From: Lachnospiraceae bacterium
Lineage (GTDB): Bacteria; Bacillota; Clostridia; Lachnospirales; Lachnospiraceae
DNA length: 39,744 nucleotides
Assembly (NCBI GenBank): GCA_023664345.1
Contig: JAMPFQ010000004.1
Coordinates: forward strand, 181,790-221,533
Direction of reading: 5' to 3'
Shown here: piece by piece, positions 32,476 to 39,744 of the stretch
How positions within the stretch are numbered: the first letter of the stretch is position 1
How the letters are laid out: every line of letters begins with the position of its first letter
Made by a program: the position numbers and the translations under genes
The notes under the pieces: model-generated
Database searches by the model: none
What the model was told of the DNA's origin: nothing
The model's input: only the letters and a program-made list of their open reading frames with translations

Positions 32476-33522
32476 CTACCCCTTTTTCCTAAGTTCTATC
32501 ATATACTCATTTAATCTTAACGGCAAATGACTTTGATTACTTCTGAATCTATTATAATCTATGTACTCAACATTTACATCTCCATACTTCTCCATCAATG
32601 CTACCAAATCTTCCAATGGAAATAATCCATCTTCACTATAACTGACAATAAAATTATCGCAATGCATTTCACTGATAACCTTTTCAAAAGATTGCAATCC
32701 CTTGGTTTTTGTACAAAATTTTGAATGTTGATCCCACCAATCCCTCAACCCGCTTTTCCCTTGTGCCTCCGGATAATCTCCTCGCGCGATAGTTTCAAGA
32801 ATATGATAATTTGCTGCGTATTGACGTTTCATATATGGCGGGTCTATATAACATAGATCAGCAGTGATATTTTGTGCGATATCTTCTGCAAAACCCTGGA
32901 TCACTCTATTGTTCTGAATGTTCCCTTTGTTAAATTGAACCGGCAGCAGAACGAGCGGTTCCAATGCATTTTTCTTCAATTCTGCCAAATAATAACCATA
33001 TGTGCCAGATATATTAGCAACAGCATTAACAGCCATGATCAATGAATGCTTTAAAACAGCTTCCTCTTGTTCTGATAAGCAATTGGATTCGATCCATTTG
33101 TTTATCGTTTCTCTGATTGCATCAATTTTGCATGCATTTTCTGTTGAAAAATATTTTCGACTGGCCGTTCCATTTGCCGGAGTCCCGCCTGGGGAAAATT
33201 CTCTGAAAAAATAGCCTTCAATAGGTTCCAGATCATTTAAATAGTTTATGACTGCCAGATATTTTCTCTCTTGATGCGAGGATATATCCACATCTTCATA
33301 TTTTGGTTCTCTGTCCAACATTATCTGCGTAATCAAATGCCATTTTGTATATGTCATCATATCAGATGCGATCACAGAGTAACCTCTTTTTCTGTATTCA
33401 GCAGCCACCAGCCCTGTACCGGCCATCAAATCTACGACTGTTCCCGTCTTTCCGATCATTCTTTCTGTACCAGCCATAATGAATGGCAGCAATTTCGTTT
33501 TATTTCCTATATACCTGTACAT
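32476..33522 (-). CDS. Dam-type (D12 class) adenine-N6 DNA methyltransferase
   Basis: A 348-residue protein. Motif X is YRYIGNKTKLLPFI (3-16), motif I DLMAGTGLVA (31-40) for SAM binding, and the catalytic motif IV DPPY (227-230) in LCYIDPPYMKRQYAANYHI: the order of alpha-class methylases such as Dam and M.FokI. It methylates adenine in a specific DNA site. AAGGAAG lies about ten bases before ATG 33522. It overlaps by 16 bases the end of a truncated specificity/methylase gene, so both belonged to one restriction-modification locus; no nuclease gene is visible. AT-rich, unlike the glycosidase genes next to it. Confidence 0.9.
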   Translation of the reverse strand: MYRYIGNKTKLLPFIMAGTERMIGKTGTVVDLMAGTGLVAAEYRKRGYSVIASDMMTYTKWHLITQIMLDREPKYEDVDISSHQERKYLAVINYLNDLEPIEGYFFREFSPGGTPANGTASRKYFSTENACKIDAIRETINKWIESNCLSEQEEAVLKHSLIMAVNAVANISGTYGYYLAELKKNALEPLVLLPVQFNKGNIQNNRVIQGFAEDIAQNITADLCYIDPPYMKRQYAANYHILETIARGDYPEAQGKSGLRDWWDQHSKFCTKTKGLQSFEKVISEMHCDNFIVSYSEDGLFPLEDLVALMEKYGDVNVEYIDYNRFRSNQSHLPLRLNEYMIELRKKG

Positions 33523-34490
33523 TTTTCAAATTCTTCCTTGCTAAATTTCATATTGTTTATAGCTGATAGATTAGGCAATCTGTTGATCTCATCCATGATC
33601 GTCAAAATATCCTCATCCGTCAAACCATAAAGTTCAAATATCTTTTTCTCAAGTTTCATATCCACGTCCTTATCATAACCGATCAACAGCCTTAGCGCAA
33701 GTTGACATATTTCACCCGATAATCTGGACTTAACATACTTTTTTAAAGGTAATGTAAATATGATTTTTTTCGTTAAATATGGATGTGATTTCCACTCATT
33801 CTCTCCATATTTTTTTAAATAGTAATAGTAGATCACCCTGGAATTCAACAGCGCCAGGTAATATTCCATCGGTTCATCCACTTCTTTATCTATATATTGG
33901 CACGAATATACTGTTTGACTAATATATGTGCTTTCCCTATCCAGAAACGCATTGATTCCCAAACCTGTTTTTCGGATAAGAATTTTAGGCGGCATATATA
34001 ATGTTTCTCCCTTATAATTTATCCCCTGAATACCTAACATCAAATATCTGTGCCCACTCATCATATACCTATGTAAATTTTCTCCTACATATATTTCCCT
34101 CATACCCTCTTTCTTTCTCTCCGATATTATTTTGATAATCTTGCTGTCAGCAAAATCGATCATTTTGCCGCAATTAGCACAAACCTTATTTTTAGCATTC
34201 TTTTGAATTTTTGTATATCCCTGTGCAGAATTGCATTCCTTACAGATCACTGCGTTACCTGATTTTGAAATTTCAACTCCTCTTCCAAAGCTAAATTTTG
34301 TATTCCAATCAATCTTATCCCTTTCAAGTTTTGTAATAAGATTTTCTTCCATCTCATACAGATCAATATCAAAGAGACACTCTTCCGTTTCTGCAAATCT
34401 ACTTTGGTTCACCTCATGAACACTTGTCAGGTAACAATCCATCAAATCAATTTCGTTGCATAGTTGGGTGCAGTATAGACAGTTTTTCAC
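33507..34490 (-). pseudogene. 5'-truncated Eco57I/TaqI-type DNA methylase: C-terminal recognition part only
   Basis: A frame of 327 codons. It contains KFSFGRGVEISKSG, a zinc-ribbon-like pair (CKEC at about 83-86, CANC about 104-107), and the TaqI-like C-terminal recognition domain (LYMPPKILIRKTGLGINAFL, EYYLALLNSRVIYYYYLKK). The N-terminal catalytic part with the SAM and NPPY motifs is missing. The first ~15 codons overlap the end of the relaxase gene in another frame, so the upstream part was lost at a recombination breakpoint. The GTG at 34490 gives a formal start but probably no active enzyme. It may still supply DNA recognition to the Dam-type neighbour, which is speculative. Confidence 0.72.
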
Positions 34491-34929
34491 GGTTCATCAG
34501 GTTTTTTGCGGATAACTTAAGCACTCCATTAATTTCAATAGCGGGCACAAAATCATAGTGCATATGCGGGGGCTTTTCGTCCAAATGAACCCATGCCCCC
34601 ACCTCATTATTTTTGCCCCCTGTAAGCCCTTGTAAAGCCTTGTGAGCCACTTTAAAGAACAATGCCGTATCTTCTGCCTTTAGATTTTTGGGAGCCGTAA
34701 TAACTATGCTTTCCATCCTCACATTATTTTTTTGTTTGCGATAGGAACAATCATTCAGCCTATCTTTAAATCTTTGTAATGCCGTCTTGCTGTCCTGTTC
34801 TGTAAGGCAGTAATTCAAGTGTGATTTTTTAGTATCAATATTTTTGTTTGAGTGATGTGACAGGTCTCGTCCGTCATGTTGAAGTATCTGGGACTCGGCC
34901 CCATTTGCTATCTTTTCAAGGTGCATCAT
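34447..34929 (-). pseudogene. 3'-truncated MobV-type relaxase
   Basis: About 160 residues, against 400-500 in intact Pre/MobV proteins. Motif I is near NIDTKKSHLNY (30-40) and the metal-binding motif III HLDEKPPHMHYDFVP spans 115-129 with His115, His122 and His124. These proteins nick oriT of mobilisable rolling-circle plasmids. The start at ATG 34929 (or 34926) follows GGGGGG. The sequence departs from the family after LSAKNLMNREKLS and ends at the junction with the methylase fragment. The catalytic core is nearly complete but the C-terminal half needed for transfer is gone. Confidence 0.78.
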
Positions 34930-34972
34930 AATCCCCCCTTTCAGTTTATCAAAATAAATATGGGTAATTCCG

Positions 34973-35018
34973 CTCTTGTAAGAGTGTAACACGGTACACT
35001 CTCACAGAGAGTAACCGT
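34973..35018. other. Inverted repeats upstream of mob: possible oriT
   Basis: CTCTTGTAAGAG (34973-34984) is a perfect short palindrome. Next to it a hairpin is formed by ACGGT and ACTCTC (34991-35003) with GAGAGT and ACCGT (35007-35018). MobV oriT sites are usually inverted repeats just before the mob gene. No family consensus could be matched by eye. Confidence 0.4.
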
Positions 35019-35046
35019 GCTCTCCGAGGGCCATTGCATGGAGCCA

Positions 35047-35082
35047 AAAAATAAAGTGTTGCAAACGCAACACTTTATTTTT
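35047..35082 (-). terminator. Terminator of the rep gene
   Basis: AAAAATAAAGTGTTGC and GCAACACTTTATTTTT form a perfect 16-bp stem around an AAAC/GTTT loop. It begins at the rep stop codon and has A/T runs on both sides, so it can act on either strand. Confidence 0.88.
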
Positions 35083-36424
35083 AAAAGGGAAGTGTGGGAT
35101 CAATAGGCACAGGTTTTCCATAGTCTTTGAACATCTCTAATAATTCCTCGTCCGTATATGTTTGATTATTTTTTGCCAACAACTCATTATGTTTATCAAC
35201 CACAGGTTGCATGAATTGAGTTTCAATTTTTCTTTGTATTGGAAAATTATGTCCACAGGCTTGTGCAATCTTTTGAAAATTTCCAACGAGTTGCGAATAC
35301 TGTATGTATTCCGTAAAATCCTCTATACTGTCCTCGAATACCCCTTTGTTTAGCAAAACTGAAATATCGTCCTGCCTTAAAAGTGTAATGATTGGAAATC
35401 GTCTATATGATTGGCTTTTGTCCTCTGCCTTATAGTCATTGTATTCACCAGCTAAACCGTTTAAAAATTCTTGATAGGATTGCACCGAATTTACGATATT
35501 AACTGTATTGATTAAATTGATTGAACTGTATTTAACATTCTGTCTGATAGCTTGTGGGTGGATATCGAACACATTAAATATATTCCCTCTACTGCCTAAA
35601 AGATTGAACAACTCGAACGATCTACAGTCATTCCATATAATCACAGGCTGACCGTCATAACCCTCGAATGTTGCTTTGCCGTCACCTATGCAGAAAAAAA
35701 TATCATCGTCTTTTTCTAAGTCTGGATAAAGTGAACGAGCGATTGCCCTACTTGCAAGACCTTTACCAACCCCACCTTTACCTTCTATATAGTAATTAAT
35801 TCTCATTGTTGGAGGATCACATTGTTGTATGTACTTAAGCCTTGCACTGTCAATCTTTTTGTAATTATTCATGTATATGATTTTATCCTCATCAATCACT
35901 TGTCTAATTGTCTTACCGCCATACATGACATCATACAGTATTTGTTGTTCGTGGTCTAAATCACGACCATACTTTAGCTTGTTTTCGTCCCTTTGGGTTA
36001 GTTCTGCTCTAAAATCGAAATTTGCTTTTATTTCATCATCTGAATATAAATGCTTGCCTTTAGTTTGCTCTTTTTCGGATTCGTGGGTGAGATACTGAAC
36101 ATTGTCTAAAAATGCCCCTTTACCCTTTGGAATCTCTATTTGTTGCGGTGGCACACCTAACCATTTTGCGATAACTTCCACATCAATAGCCACATCTGTT
36201 TTTAAAATCACATGCCAATGATCATTTTTGAGATCGCCTATATTGTGACCGTATAACTCTTTATCATCTTTTGTATATACATCTTTGTCATGCTTGATAT
36301 AGGCATATTTCTTGATTGATTTACGAACCAAACAATTTATGATATTATTTTCATTAAAATGGAAATCGGTTCCATCTTTAGGACTAAATTCATATTGCAC
36401 ACAATGGAATACTCTACTTTTCAT
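35081..36424 (-). CDS. rep: Rolling-circle Rep protein: HUH endonuclease plus SF3 helicase (pCRESS-like)
   Basis: A 447-residue protein. The HUH motif HWHVILK (His69, His71) follows motif I FHCVQYEF (6-13), and the likely nicking Tyr111 is in VQYLTHES. A superfamily-3 helicase follows, with Walker A EGKGGVGKG (214-222) and a Walker-B-like VIIWNDC (261-267). HUH nuclease plus SF3 helicase in one chain is the layout of Reps of bacterial pCRESS plasmids, related to those of single-stranded DNA viruses; common Gram-positive Reps of the pMV158 type lack the helicase. Start ATG 36424 has AGAGAGG nine bases upstream; ATG 36445 has none. A terminator follows and an iteron-rich origin precedes it. The frame is intact. 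Confidence 0.85.
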   Translation of the reverse strand: MKSRVFHCVQYEFSPKDGTDFHFNENNIINCLVRKSIKKYAYIKHDKDVYTKDDKELYGHNIGDLKNDHWHVILKTDVAIDVEVIAKWLGVPPQQIEIPKGKGAFLDNVQYLTHESEKEQTKGKHLYSDDEIKANFDFRAELTQRDENKLKYGRDLDHEQQILYDVMYGGKTIRQVIDEDKIIYMNNYKKIDSARLKYIQQCDPPTMRINYYIEGKGGVGKGLASRAIARSLYPDLEKDDDIFFCIGDGKATFEGYDGQPVIIWNDCRSFELFNLLGSRGNIFNVFDIHPQAIRQNVKYSSINLINTVNIVNSVQSYQEFLNGLAGEYNDYKAEDKSQSYRRFPIITLLRQDDISVLLNKGVFEDSIEDFTEYIQYSQLVGNFQKIAQACGHNFPIQRKIETQFMQPVVDKHNELLAKNNQTYTDEELLEMFKDYGKPVPIDPTLPF

Positions 36425-36640
36425 CTGTATAAACCTCTCTTTCATTAATTTGCTAAATTTAAAATGAAAGATTTATACAGTTGAATTTAAAAATATTTAA
36501 AAAAATGTGTATAAATTTTTTCTTTCTTATTTTTTGATATTTTGCACCGTGAAACGGTGTGGAAGAATGTCTACGCCTAACTGTATAAACAGGTTGTTTC
36601 GATCATTTTATACACTTAATTTTTGAGATTATGGAAAAAA

Positions 36641-36670
36641 ACTGTATAAATTTATACAGTTTATACAGTT
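36641..36670. repeat. Head-to-head iteron palindrome
   Basis: ACTGTATAAATTTATACAGT is a perfect 20-base palindrome made of two inverted iterons, followed at once by a third copy, TTATACAGTT. Confidence 0.88.
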
Positions 36671-36678
36671 GGCTTTTT

Positions 36679-36705
36679 GCCCCACCACAAGCCCAATGGT
36701 GGGGC
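36679..36705. other. GC-rich stem-loop with 9-base loop, candidate nick site
   Basis: GCCCCACCA and TGGTGGGGC form a 9-bp stem around CAAGCCCAA, the only GC-rich stretch in this AT-rich region. A nine-base loop on a stem is the classic form of a CRESS-type nicking site. The actual nick position is unknown. Confidence 0.6.
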
Positions 36706-36750
36706 GAAAGTATTGAAAAATAAGGGTTTTTAAAAGATGTGATAATAGGT

Positions 36751-36777
36751 TTTACACAGTTTACACACTTTACACAG
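36751..36777. repeat. Three tandem 9-bp repeats TTTACACA(G/C)
   Basis: TTTACACAG, TTTACACAC and TTTACACAG in direct tandem. They differ from the main iteron TTTATACAG by one base and probably form a second Rep-binding array. Confidence 0.8.
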
Positions 36778-36822
36778 AAAACTTTTTTAGAGACAGACTG
36801 GAATTTGTCGTACTAAGTATAA

Positions 36823-37422
36823 TCATGCACGTTGGAATATATAATTATGCCAAACAGTCCCATCATGTCCTACTTCTTGCAGAAAGCTGAAAAGACCAGC
36901 AGCCGCATCTACTAACTCATCCAAAGTATGTGCTATAAAGTTGCGGTCATATTCTTCACCATTGATCACCGTCAAACTTCTATCAAGTAGCTTACCTTTA
37001 CCTTCTCTGATTGTTATGAAAAGACCACCGTTCTCTTTTACAACATCATGCATTCTGGAAAACGCTTGCCTGAGCTGATCCGTTTCGATATGCACGAGCC
37101 CAGCAATCGCAAATATTGCATCAACTTTTCCTATATAAGAATAGTCATCCAATATATTTTCACTGTAAAACAAAATGTCTGGATTTCTTTCTTTCGCAAT
37201 TTTAAGGCTTTCCTCGCTAAAGTCTATTCCGACTACTTCATATCCAAGGGCATGAATTCTTGCTGATTCATACCCACACCCGCAACATAAATCAAGAAAT
37301 CTGCTGCCAGACGAATACTGTTTTACGAAGTCAAGTAACGCAGGGATTTCAGCTTCATCGCTATATCCCGACTTCGCCCAATCGAAAGCCGTTGCATTAT
37401 AGAAATCTGCTGTATTCTTCAA
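36823..37422 (-). CDS. Class I SAM-dependent methyltransferase
   Basis: A 199-residue protein with SAM-binding motif I FLDLCCGCGYES (42-53), the acidic residue in VVGIDFSEESL (motif II) and FAIAGLVHIET (motif IV region): a small-molecule type Rossmann methyltransferase. The substrate is unknown. The start is TTG 37422 with AGGAGGT nine bases upstream, and a good promoter lies about 45 bases before it. It lies next to the plasmid origin and was probably carried as cargo. No operon partner on its strand. Confidence 0.85.
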   Translation of the reverse strand: MKNTADFYNATAFDWAKSGYSDEAEIPALLDFVKQYSSGSRFLDLCCGCGYESARIHALGYEVVGIDFSEESLKIAKERNPDILFYSENILDDYSYIGKVDAIFAIAGLVHIETDQLRQAFSRMHDVVKENGGLFITIREGKGKLLDRSLTVINGEEYDRNFIAHTLDELVDAAAGLFSFLQEVGHDGTVWHNYIFQRA

Positions 37423-37460
37423 ACTGCTCTTACCTCCTCAAATTTCGATTTATTGATGCA

Positions 37461-37489
37461 ATTATACACCTTTTTGTGTTATCATGCAA
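37461..37489 (-). promoter_or_regulatory. Promoter of the SAM methyltransferase gene
   Basis: On the minus strand TTGCAT (37489-37484), a 17-base spacer and TATAAT (37466-37461), in the gap between divergent genes. Confidence 0.75.
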
Positions 37490-37499
37490 TTAAAAAGAT

Positions 37500-37724
37500 A
37501 TGCTTAAATTGATTGACTTTTTTAAATTTAGGATAACCACTTTTGACGGATATATACTACGGATTGACTGCAATATGGCGGAAGATGGATTACGAACTAC
37601 TCCTTGTTCCCAATGTGCTTTGGATGCGCTGGCAATAGACGAACCGCTTGAATATGCTCGGTTAGTCCTTGACGGTAATTTGCAGATGTGGGTGGATGCA
37701 GAGGACAGTCTTGAACTGTGGTAA
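37500..37724 (+). CDS. Small DUF6061-like protein
   Basis: A 74-residue protein: FRITTFDGYILRIDC, then a loop with CSQC, then DEPLEYARLVLDGNLQMWVD. The PLEYARLVLDG end resembles the small Clostridial DUF6061 proteins often found on mobile elements; their function is unknown. The ribosome site is weak (AAAAAG just before the ATG). It is the only plus-strand gene in the AT-rich island and ends at a perfect palindromic terminator. Confidence 0.6.
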   Translation: MLKLIDFFKFRITTFDGYILRIDCNMAEDGLRTTPCSQCALDALAIDEPLEYARLVLDGNLQMWVDAEDSLELW

Positions 37725-37726
37725 TT

Positions 37727-37754
37727 TTAATTCCCCCGAATTCGGGGGAATTAA
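37727..37754. terminator. Perfect 28-base palindrome, bidirectional terminator
   Basis: TTAATTCCCCCGAA followed by its exact reverse complement. It fills the space between the convergent small protein gene and the KilA-N gene (2 bases from each stop) and has A/T-rich arms with a GC core. Confidence 0.88.
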
Positions 37755-37755
37755 A

Positions 37756-38556
37756 TCATTTCAAGACCTTTGTAGTCTGTTCTTCCAAAATGGACATCTG
37801 ATGTATGGCGATTTTATTGAGTTTTATCAAGCGTTCTTTTTGGCTCAGTCCATCTTCAATCAGCACTGCATTAATATTTTCCATATTTGACAGGCATATC
37901 AGTTCATTTATACTTGCATAATCCCTGATATTGCCCTTTTTATCAGGATTCTTATCCCGCCACTGCTTGGCGGTCATACCAAATAATGCCATATTAAGAA
38001 CATCTGCCTCAGACGCATAAATGATAGAAGTCTGCTGTGGTGTAAGTTCCGGCGGAATAAGATTAACCTTGATTGCATCAGTATGTATCCGATAATTGAT
38101 TTTTGCCAATTCCCTTTTGGCGCTCCAACCAAGCAAAGCCTGTTCTTCTTTCTTTAACCGTTCAAATTCCTTGATAAGATATAATTTGAACTGCGGAGAT
38201 ACCCAGCTTGCAAACTCAAACGCAATATCTTTATAGGCATATGTTCCTCCATAGCGTCCCGCTTTTGCTACAATTCCCTTTGAATTTGTGCGGGATACCC
38301 ATTGCTTGACTGACATAATAAAACGATTTAATCCTGCCTCCAGCATGATTTCTTCATAGGCGGCGGTATTGAAGTCCGCATTATACATTTCTTCCCATAT
38401 GCCAAGAAATTCTATTGTATTCTTGTTGCGTAGCCATTTTTCTATCAGGGCAGGTCCGTTATCAATTTTCCTTACCATATCAGTTAAAGAGATATAGTCA
38501 TCTTCTTCAATCTGTAAGACCTGTATCTCTGTTCCGTCAACATTTAGTTTCCCCAT
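37756..38556 (-). CDS. KilA-N domain protein (phage antirepressor-like)
   Basis: About 266 residues. The N-terminal KilA-N DNA-binding domain (about 15-125) shows YISLTDMVRKIDNGPALIEK, WLRNKNTIEFLGIWE, GRYGGTYAYKDIAFEFASWV and SPQFKLYLIKEFERLK, all typical. The C-terminal part (130-266) is helical and not recognised. Such proteins are DNA-binding regulators or antirepressors of phages and mobile elements. Start ATG 38556 has GGAGGG five bases upstream and lies inside the last codons of the carbamoyltransferase gene (20-base overlap), so the two are translated together. Coupling of these two functions is unusual. Confidence 0.88.
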   Translation of the reverse strand: MGKLNVDGTEIQVLQIEEDDYISLTDMVRKIDNGPALIEKWLRNKNTIEFLGIWEEMYNADFNTAAYEEIMLEAGLNRFIMSVKQWVSRTNSKGIVAKAGRYGGTYAYKDIAFEFASWVSPQFKLYLIKEFERLKKEEQALLGWSAKRELAKINYRIHTDAIKVNLIPPELTPQQTSIIYASEADVLNMALFGMTAKQWRDKNPDKKGNIRDYASINELICLSNMENINAVLIEDGLSQKERLIKLNKIAIHQMSILEEQTTKVLK

Positions 38557-39397
38557 GTGATCCCTCCACATCCATCAGGCAATAAATCACAATAGCCTGT
38601 TGTATCTCTAACAAATATCTTTTAAACTGATAGCCAACAAAGTAATCAGAATCAATTACGTTTTCGGATACTTCCTCGCCACGATAAAATGGCGGACATG
38701 GATTTAAAATAGCATTTTCATTTGCCATATCCATAATTTCTTTCGTAATCTGATAGTGTTCAAAATCTCCGAGTATATCTGCCGGTAATGAGTCTGTGCA
38801 TATAATATCTTTTCCTTTAACAGCTTCTTTGATATCTCTATACACCGGCACGCCTTCCATTTCATATCCCTGTGGGCAGCATTGCGACAATTCAAATCCC
38901 AAAACGCCTGCCGCTGCCTTCCAGGAAAGCCCAATATTGCCGGATTTACCGCAGAAAAGATATTTGTCCTTTGTAAAATCTGCTCTGATTTTAGATAATG
39001 AATACATGTCTGAAATAATTTCACAGGGATGGTTCCAATCTGTCATTGCATTTATGACAGGAATTGCTGAATATTGCGCAAGTTCCTTAACAACATCTAT
39101 ATTTCTATGTCTGACAATGATTCCATCTGCCCAATTATTCAGATATCCGCAAACATCTTCCAGTTTTTCTTTCTTATCCAGGGTTTCTGTCAGAAATAGT
39201 ATTGACTGTCCGCCAAACAGATATATTCCTTTTTCAAATGTTACACGGGTTCTTAAACTTGTATTGGGAAAGAATAAAACGATGCTTTTCCCACTTAGGA
39301 AATTTTTAAATCTTCCCTTTTGAATTTCATCTGCTATATGGAAAATTTCAAAAATATCCTCTTTTCTAAGAGCCAATAAATCAATTAAATCTCTCAA
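38537..39397 (-). CDS. Divergent aspartate/ornithine carbamoyltransferase-family protein
   Basis: A 286-residue protein, slightly shorter than usual. The carbamoyl-phosphate loop SLRTR (47-51) in FPNTSLRTRVTFEKG and the Arg in IIVRHR (97) are kept. The HPxQ motif reads HPCE (123-126), and the amino-acid-side motif HCLP reads NPCPPFYRGEE (232-241). So carbamoyl phosphate binding looks intact but the second substrate is probably not ordinary ornithine or aspartate (inference). No pyrimidine or arginine genes are nearby. TTG 39397 with GGAGGG five bases upstream is the start. It overlaps the KilA-N gene and follows a GNAT acetyltransferase by 19 bases, so the three form an operon. Confidence 0.8.
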   Translation of the reverse strand: MRDLIDLLALRKEDIFEIFHIADEIQKGRFKNFLSGKSIVLFFPNTSLRTRVTFEKGIYLFGGQSILFLTETLDKKEKLEDVCGYLNNWADGIIVRHRNIDVVKELAQYSAIPVINAMTDWNHPCEIISDMYSLSKIRADFTKDKYLFCGKSGNIGLSWKAAAGVLGFELSQCCPQGYEMEGVPVYRDIKEAVKGKDIICTDSLPADILGDFEHYQITKEIMDMANENAILNPCPPFYRGEEVSENVIDSDYFVGYQFKRYLLEIQQAIVIYCLMDVEGSHGETKC

Positions 39398-39416
39398 TCA
39401 ATCCCTCCGTTCTGCA

Positions 39417-39744
39417 TTATATCCATTGGATAAAAGCCGTTTTATCGTCACTATTATAACCTGCTTTTCTGTAAAAGTCCAACGTACTTTCTTTCTTCGA
39501 GCCTGTGAGCAGCATCATTTTATAGCAGTTTTCTCTTACAGCAATCTCTTTGGCATAATCCAGGCACTGCGTTGCCAGACCTCTGTTTCTGTATCTTTCA
39601 TCGGTGACTACATTTTCAATAAAAGCATATGGTCGCTGGTTGTGCGTCAGATTGGGAATGATGACACAGACACAGGAGGATACTATTTTTCCATCTTCTT
39701 CCGCAACAATCACATGATGGTCTTTATTCTGAAAAATAGCATCC
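39417..39744 (-). CDS. GNAT N-acetyltransferase (N-terminus outside window)
   Basis: The frame stays open to the window edge; the GTG at 39713 is an internal Val codon. The visible 108 residues contain FIENVVTDERYRNRGLATQC (motif A, acetyl-CoA loop RNRGLA) and SKKESTLDFYRKAGYNSDDK (motif B), ending KTAFIQWI. It should transfer an acetyl group to a small amine; the substrate is unknown. First visible gene of the acetyltransferase/carbamoyltransferase/KilA-N operon. Its end matches that of the GNAT remnant at 13.6 kb, so the two are relatives. Confidence 0.85.
   Translation of the reverse strand, partial: DAIFQNKDHHVIVAEEDGKIVSSCVCVIIPNLTHNQRPYAFIENVVTDERYRNRGLATQCLDYAKEIAVRENCYKMMLLTGSKKESTLDFYRKAGYNSDDKTAFIQWI

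Larger units (their letters stand above)
36425..36780. other. Plasmid replication origin region with iterons
   Basis: A non-coding AT-rich region directly before rep. It holds copies of CTGTATAAA/TTTATACAG at 36425-36433 (within rep's first upstream bases), 36472-36480, 36581-36589, 36641-36670 (three adjacent), variants at 36506 and 36606, a hairpin CACCGT/ACGGTG (36545-36559), a 9-bp GC-rich hairpin at 36679-36705 and three TTTACACA units at 36751-36777. Iterons plus stem-loop beside a HUH Rep is the usual layout of a rolling-circle origin. Confidence 0.75.

Noticed and set aside
32476..34490. A complete restriction-modification system
   Set aside because: No restriction nuclease is visible and the second methylase lacks its catalytic half.
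1..39744. tRNA, rRNA or CRISPR loci
   Set aside because: No cloverleaf, rRNA-like or repeat-spacer sequence was noticed on reading; a covariance search was not possible.

Overview
The window looks like a chromosome segment of a gut Firmicute, most likely Lachnospiraceae/Clostridia. The reasons are the sugar-utilisation gene types (GH43, GH2, GH36, GPH symporter), the ECF sigma/RsgI-like anti-sigma pair, LuxS/Pfs, strong GGAGG-type ribosome binding sites, frequent TTG starts and DUF6061/LytTR-DUF3021 type genes. This is an inference from gene content; there is no rRNA or other marker. No tRNA, rRNA or CRISPR array was found.

Layout. 1-1.7 kb: the end of a Cys/His tandem-repeat protein, then an ECF sigma factor and its membrane anti-sigma factor with a Gln/His-rich tail. 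1.7-2.0 kb: non-coding, with a 29-bp direct repeat and a folded element that has competing stems. 2.0-13.1 kb: a GH43 enzyme, an LtaS-like phosphoglycerol transferase coupled to a C39-like cysteine peptidase-fold protein, and a GH2 / sugar symporter / GH36 operon whose three genes share an unusual, shifted Shine-Dalgarno arrangement.

13.1-17.0 kb is a gene graveyard. It holds remnants of an ADP-ribosylglycohydrolase, a NUDIX hydrolase, a GNAT acetyltransferase, a BREX-like operon (XRE regulator, frameshifted brxA, intact Schlafen/AlbA_2 ATPase) and a fused LytTR/DUF3021 pair, next to a HMA metal-binding protein under a DtxR-like operator.

17.1-23.0 kb is signalling: a PocR-domain histidine-kinase-like protein lacking the phospho-acceptor His, and two GGDEF-EAL proteins with degenerate GGDEF domains. 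Between them lie luxS and mtnN, which recycle S-adenosylhomocysteine and make AI-2. 23.2-26.7 kb is a second ECF sigma operon with a membrane protein and an ABC transporter. 26.7-32.4 kb (minus strand) carries GtrA, a D-2-hydroxyacid dehydrogenase, pgi, a membrane protein and a second GH43.

From about 32.45 kb to the end, composition becomes clearly AT-rich and the genes are accessory: a Dam-type DNA methyltransferase, a 5'-truncated methylase/specificity gene fused at one breakpoint to a 3'-truncated MobV relaxase, a Rep protein with HUH nuclease and SF3 helicase domains (pCRESS-like), and a complete-looking iteron/hairpin origin. Beyond these lie a SAM methyltransferase, a DUF6061-like small protein, a KilA-N protein overlapping a divergent carbamoyltransferase gene, and a GNAT acetyltransferase cut by the window edge. 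I read this as an integrated or rearranged small rolling-circle plasmid in a mobile island.
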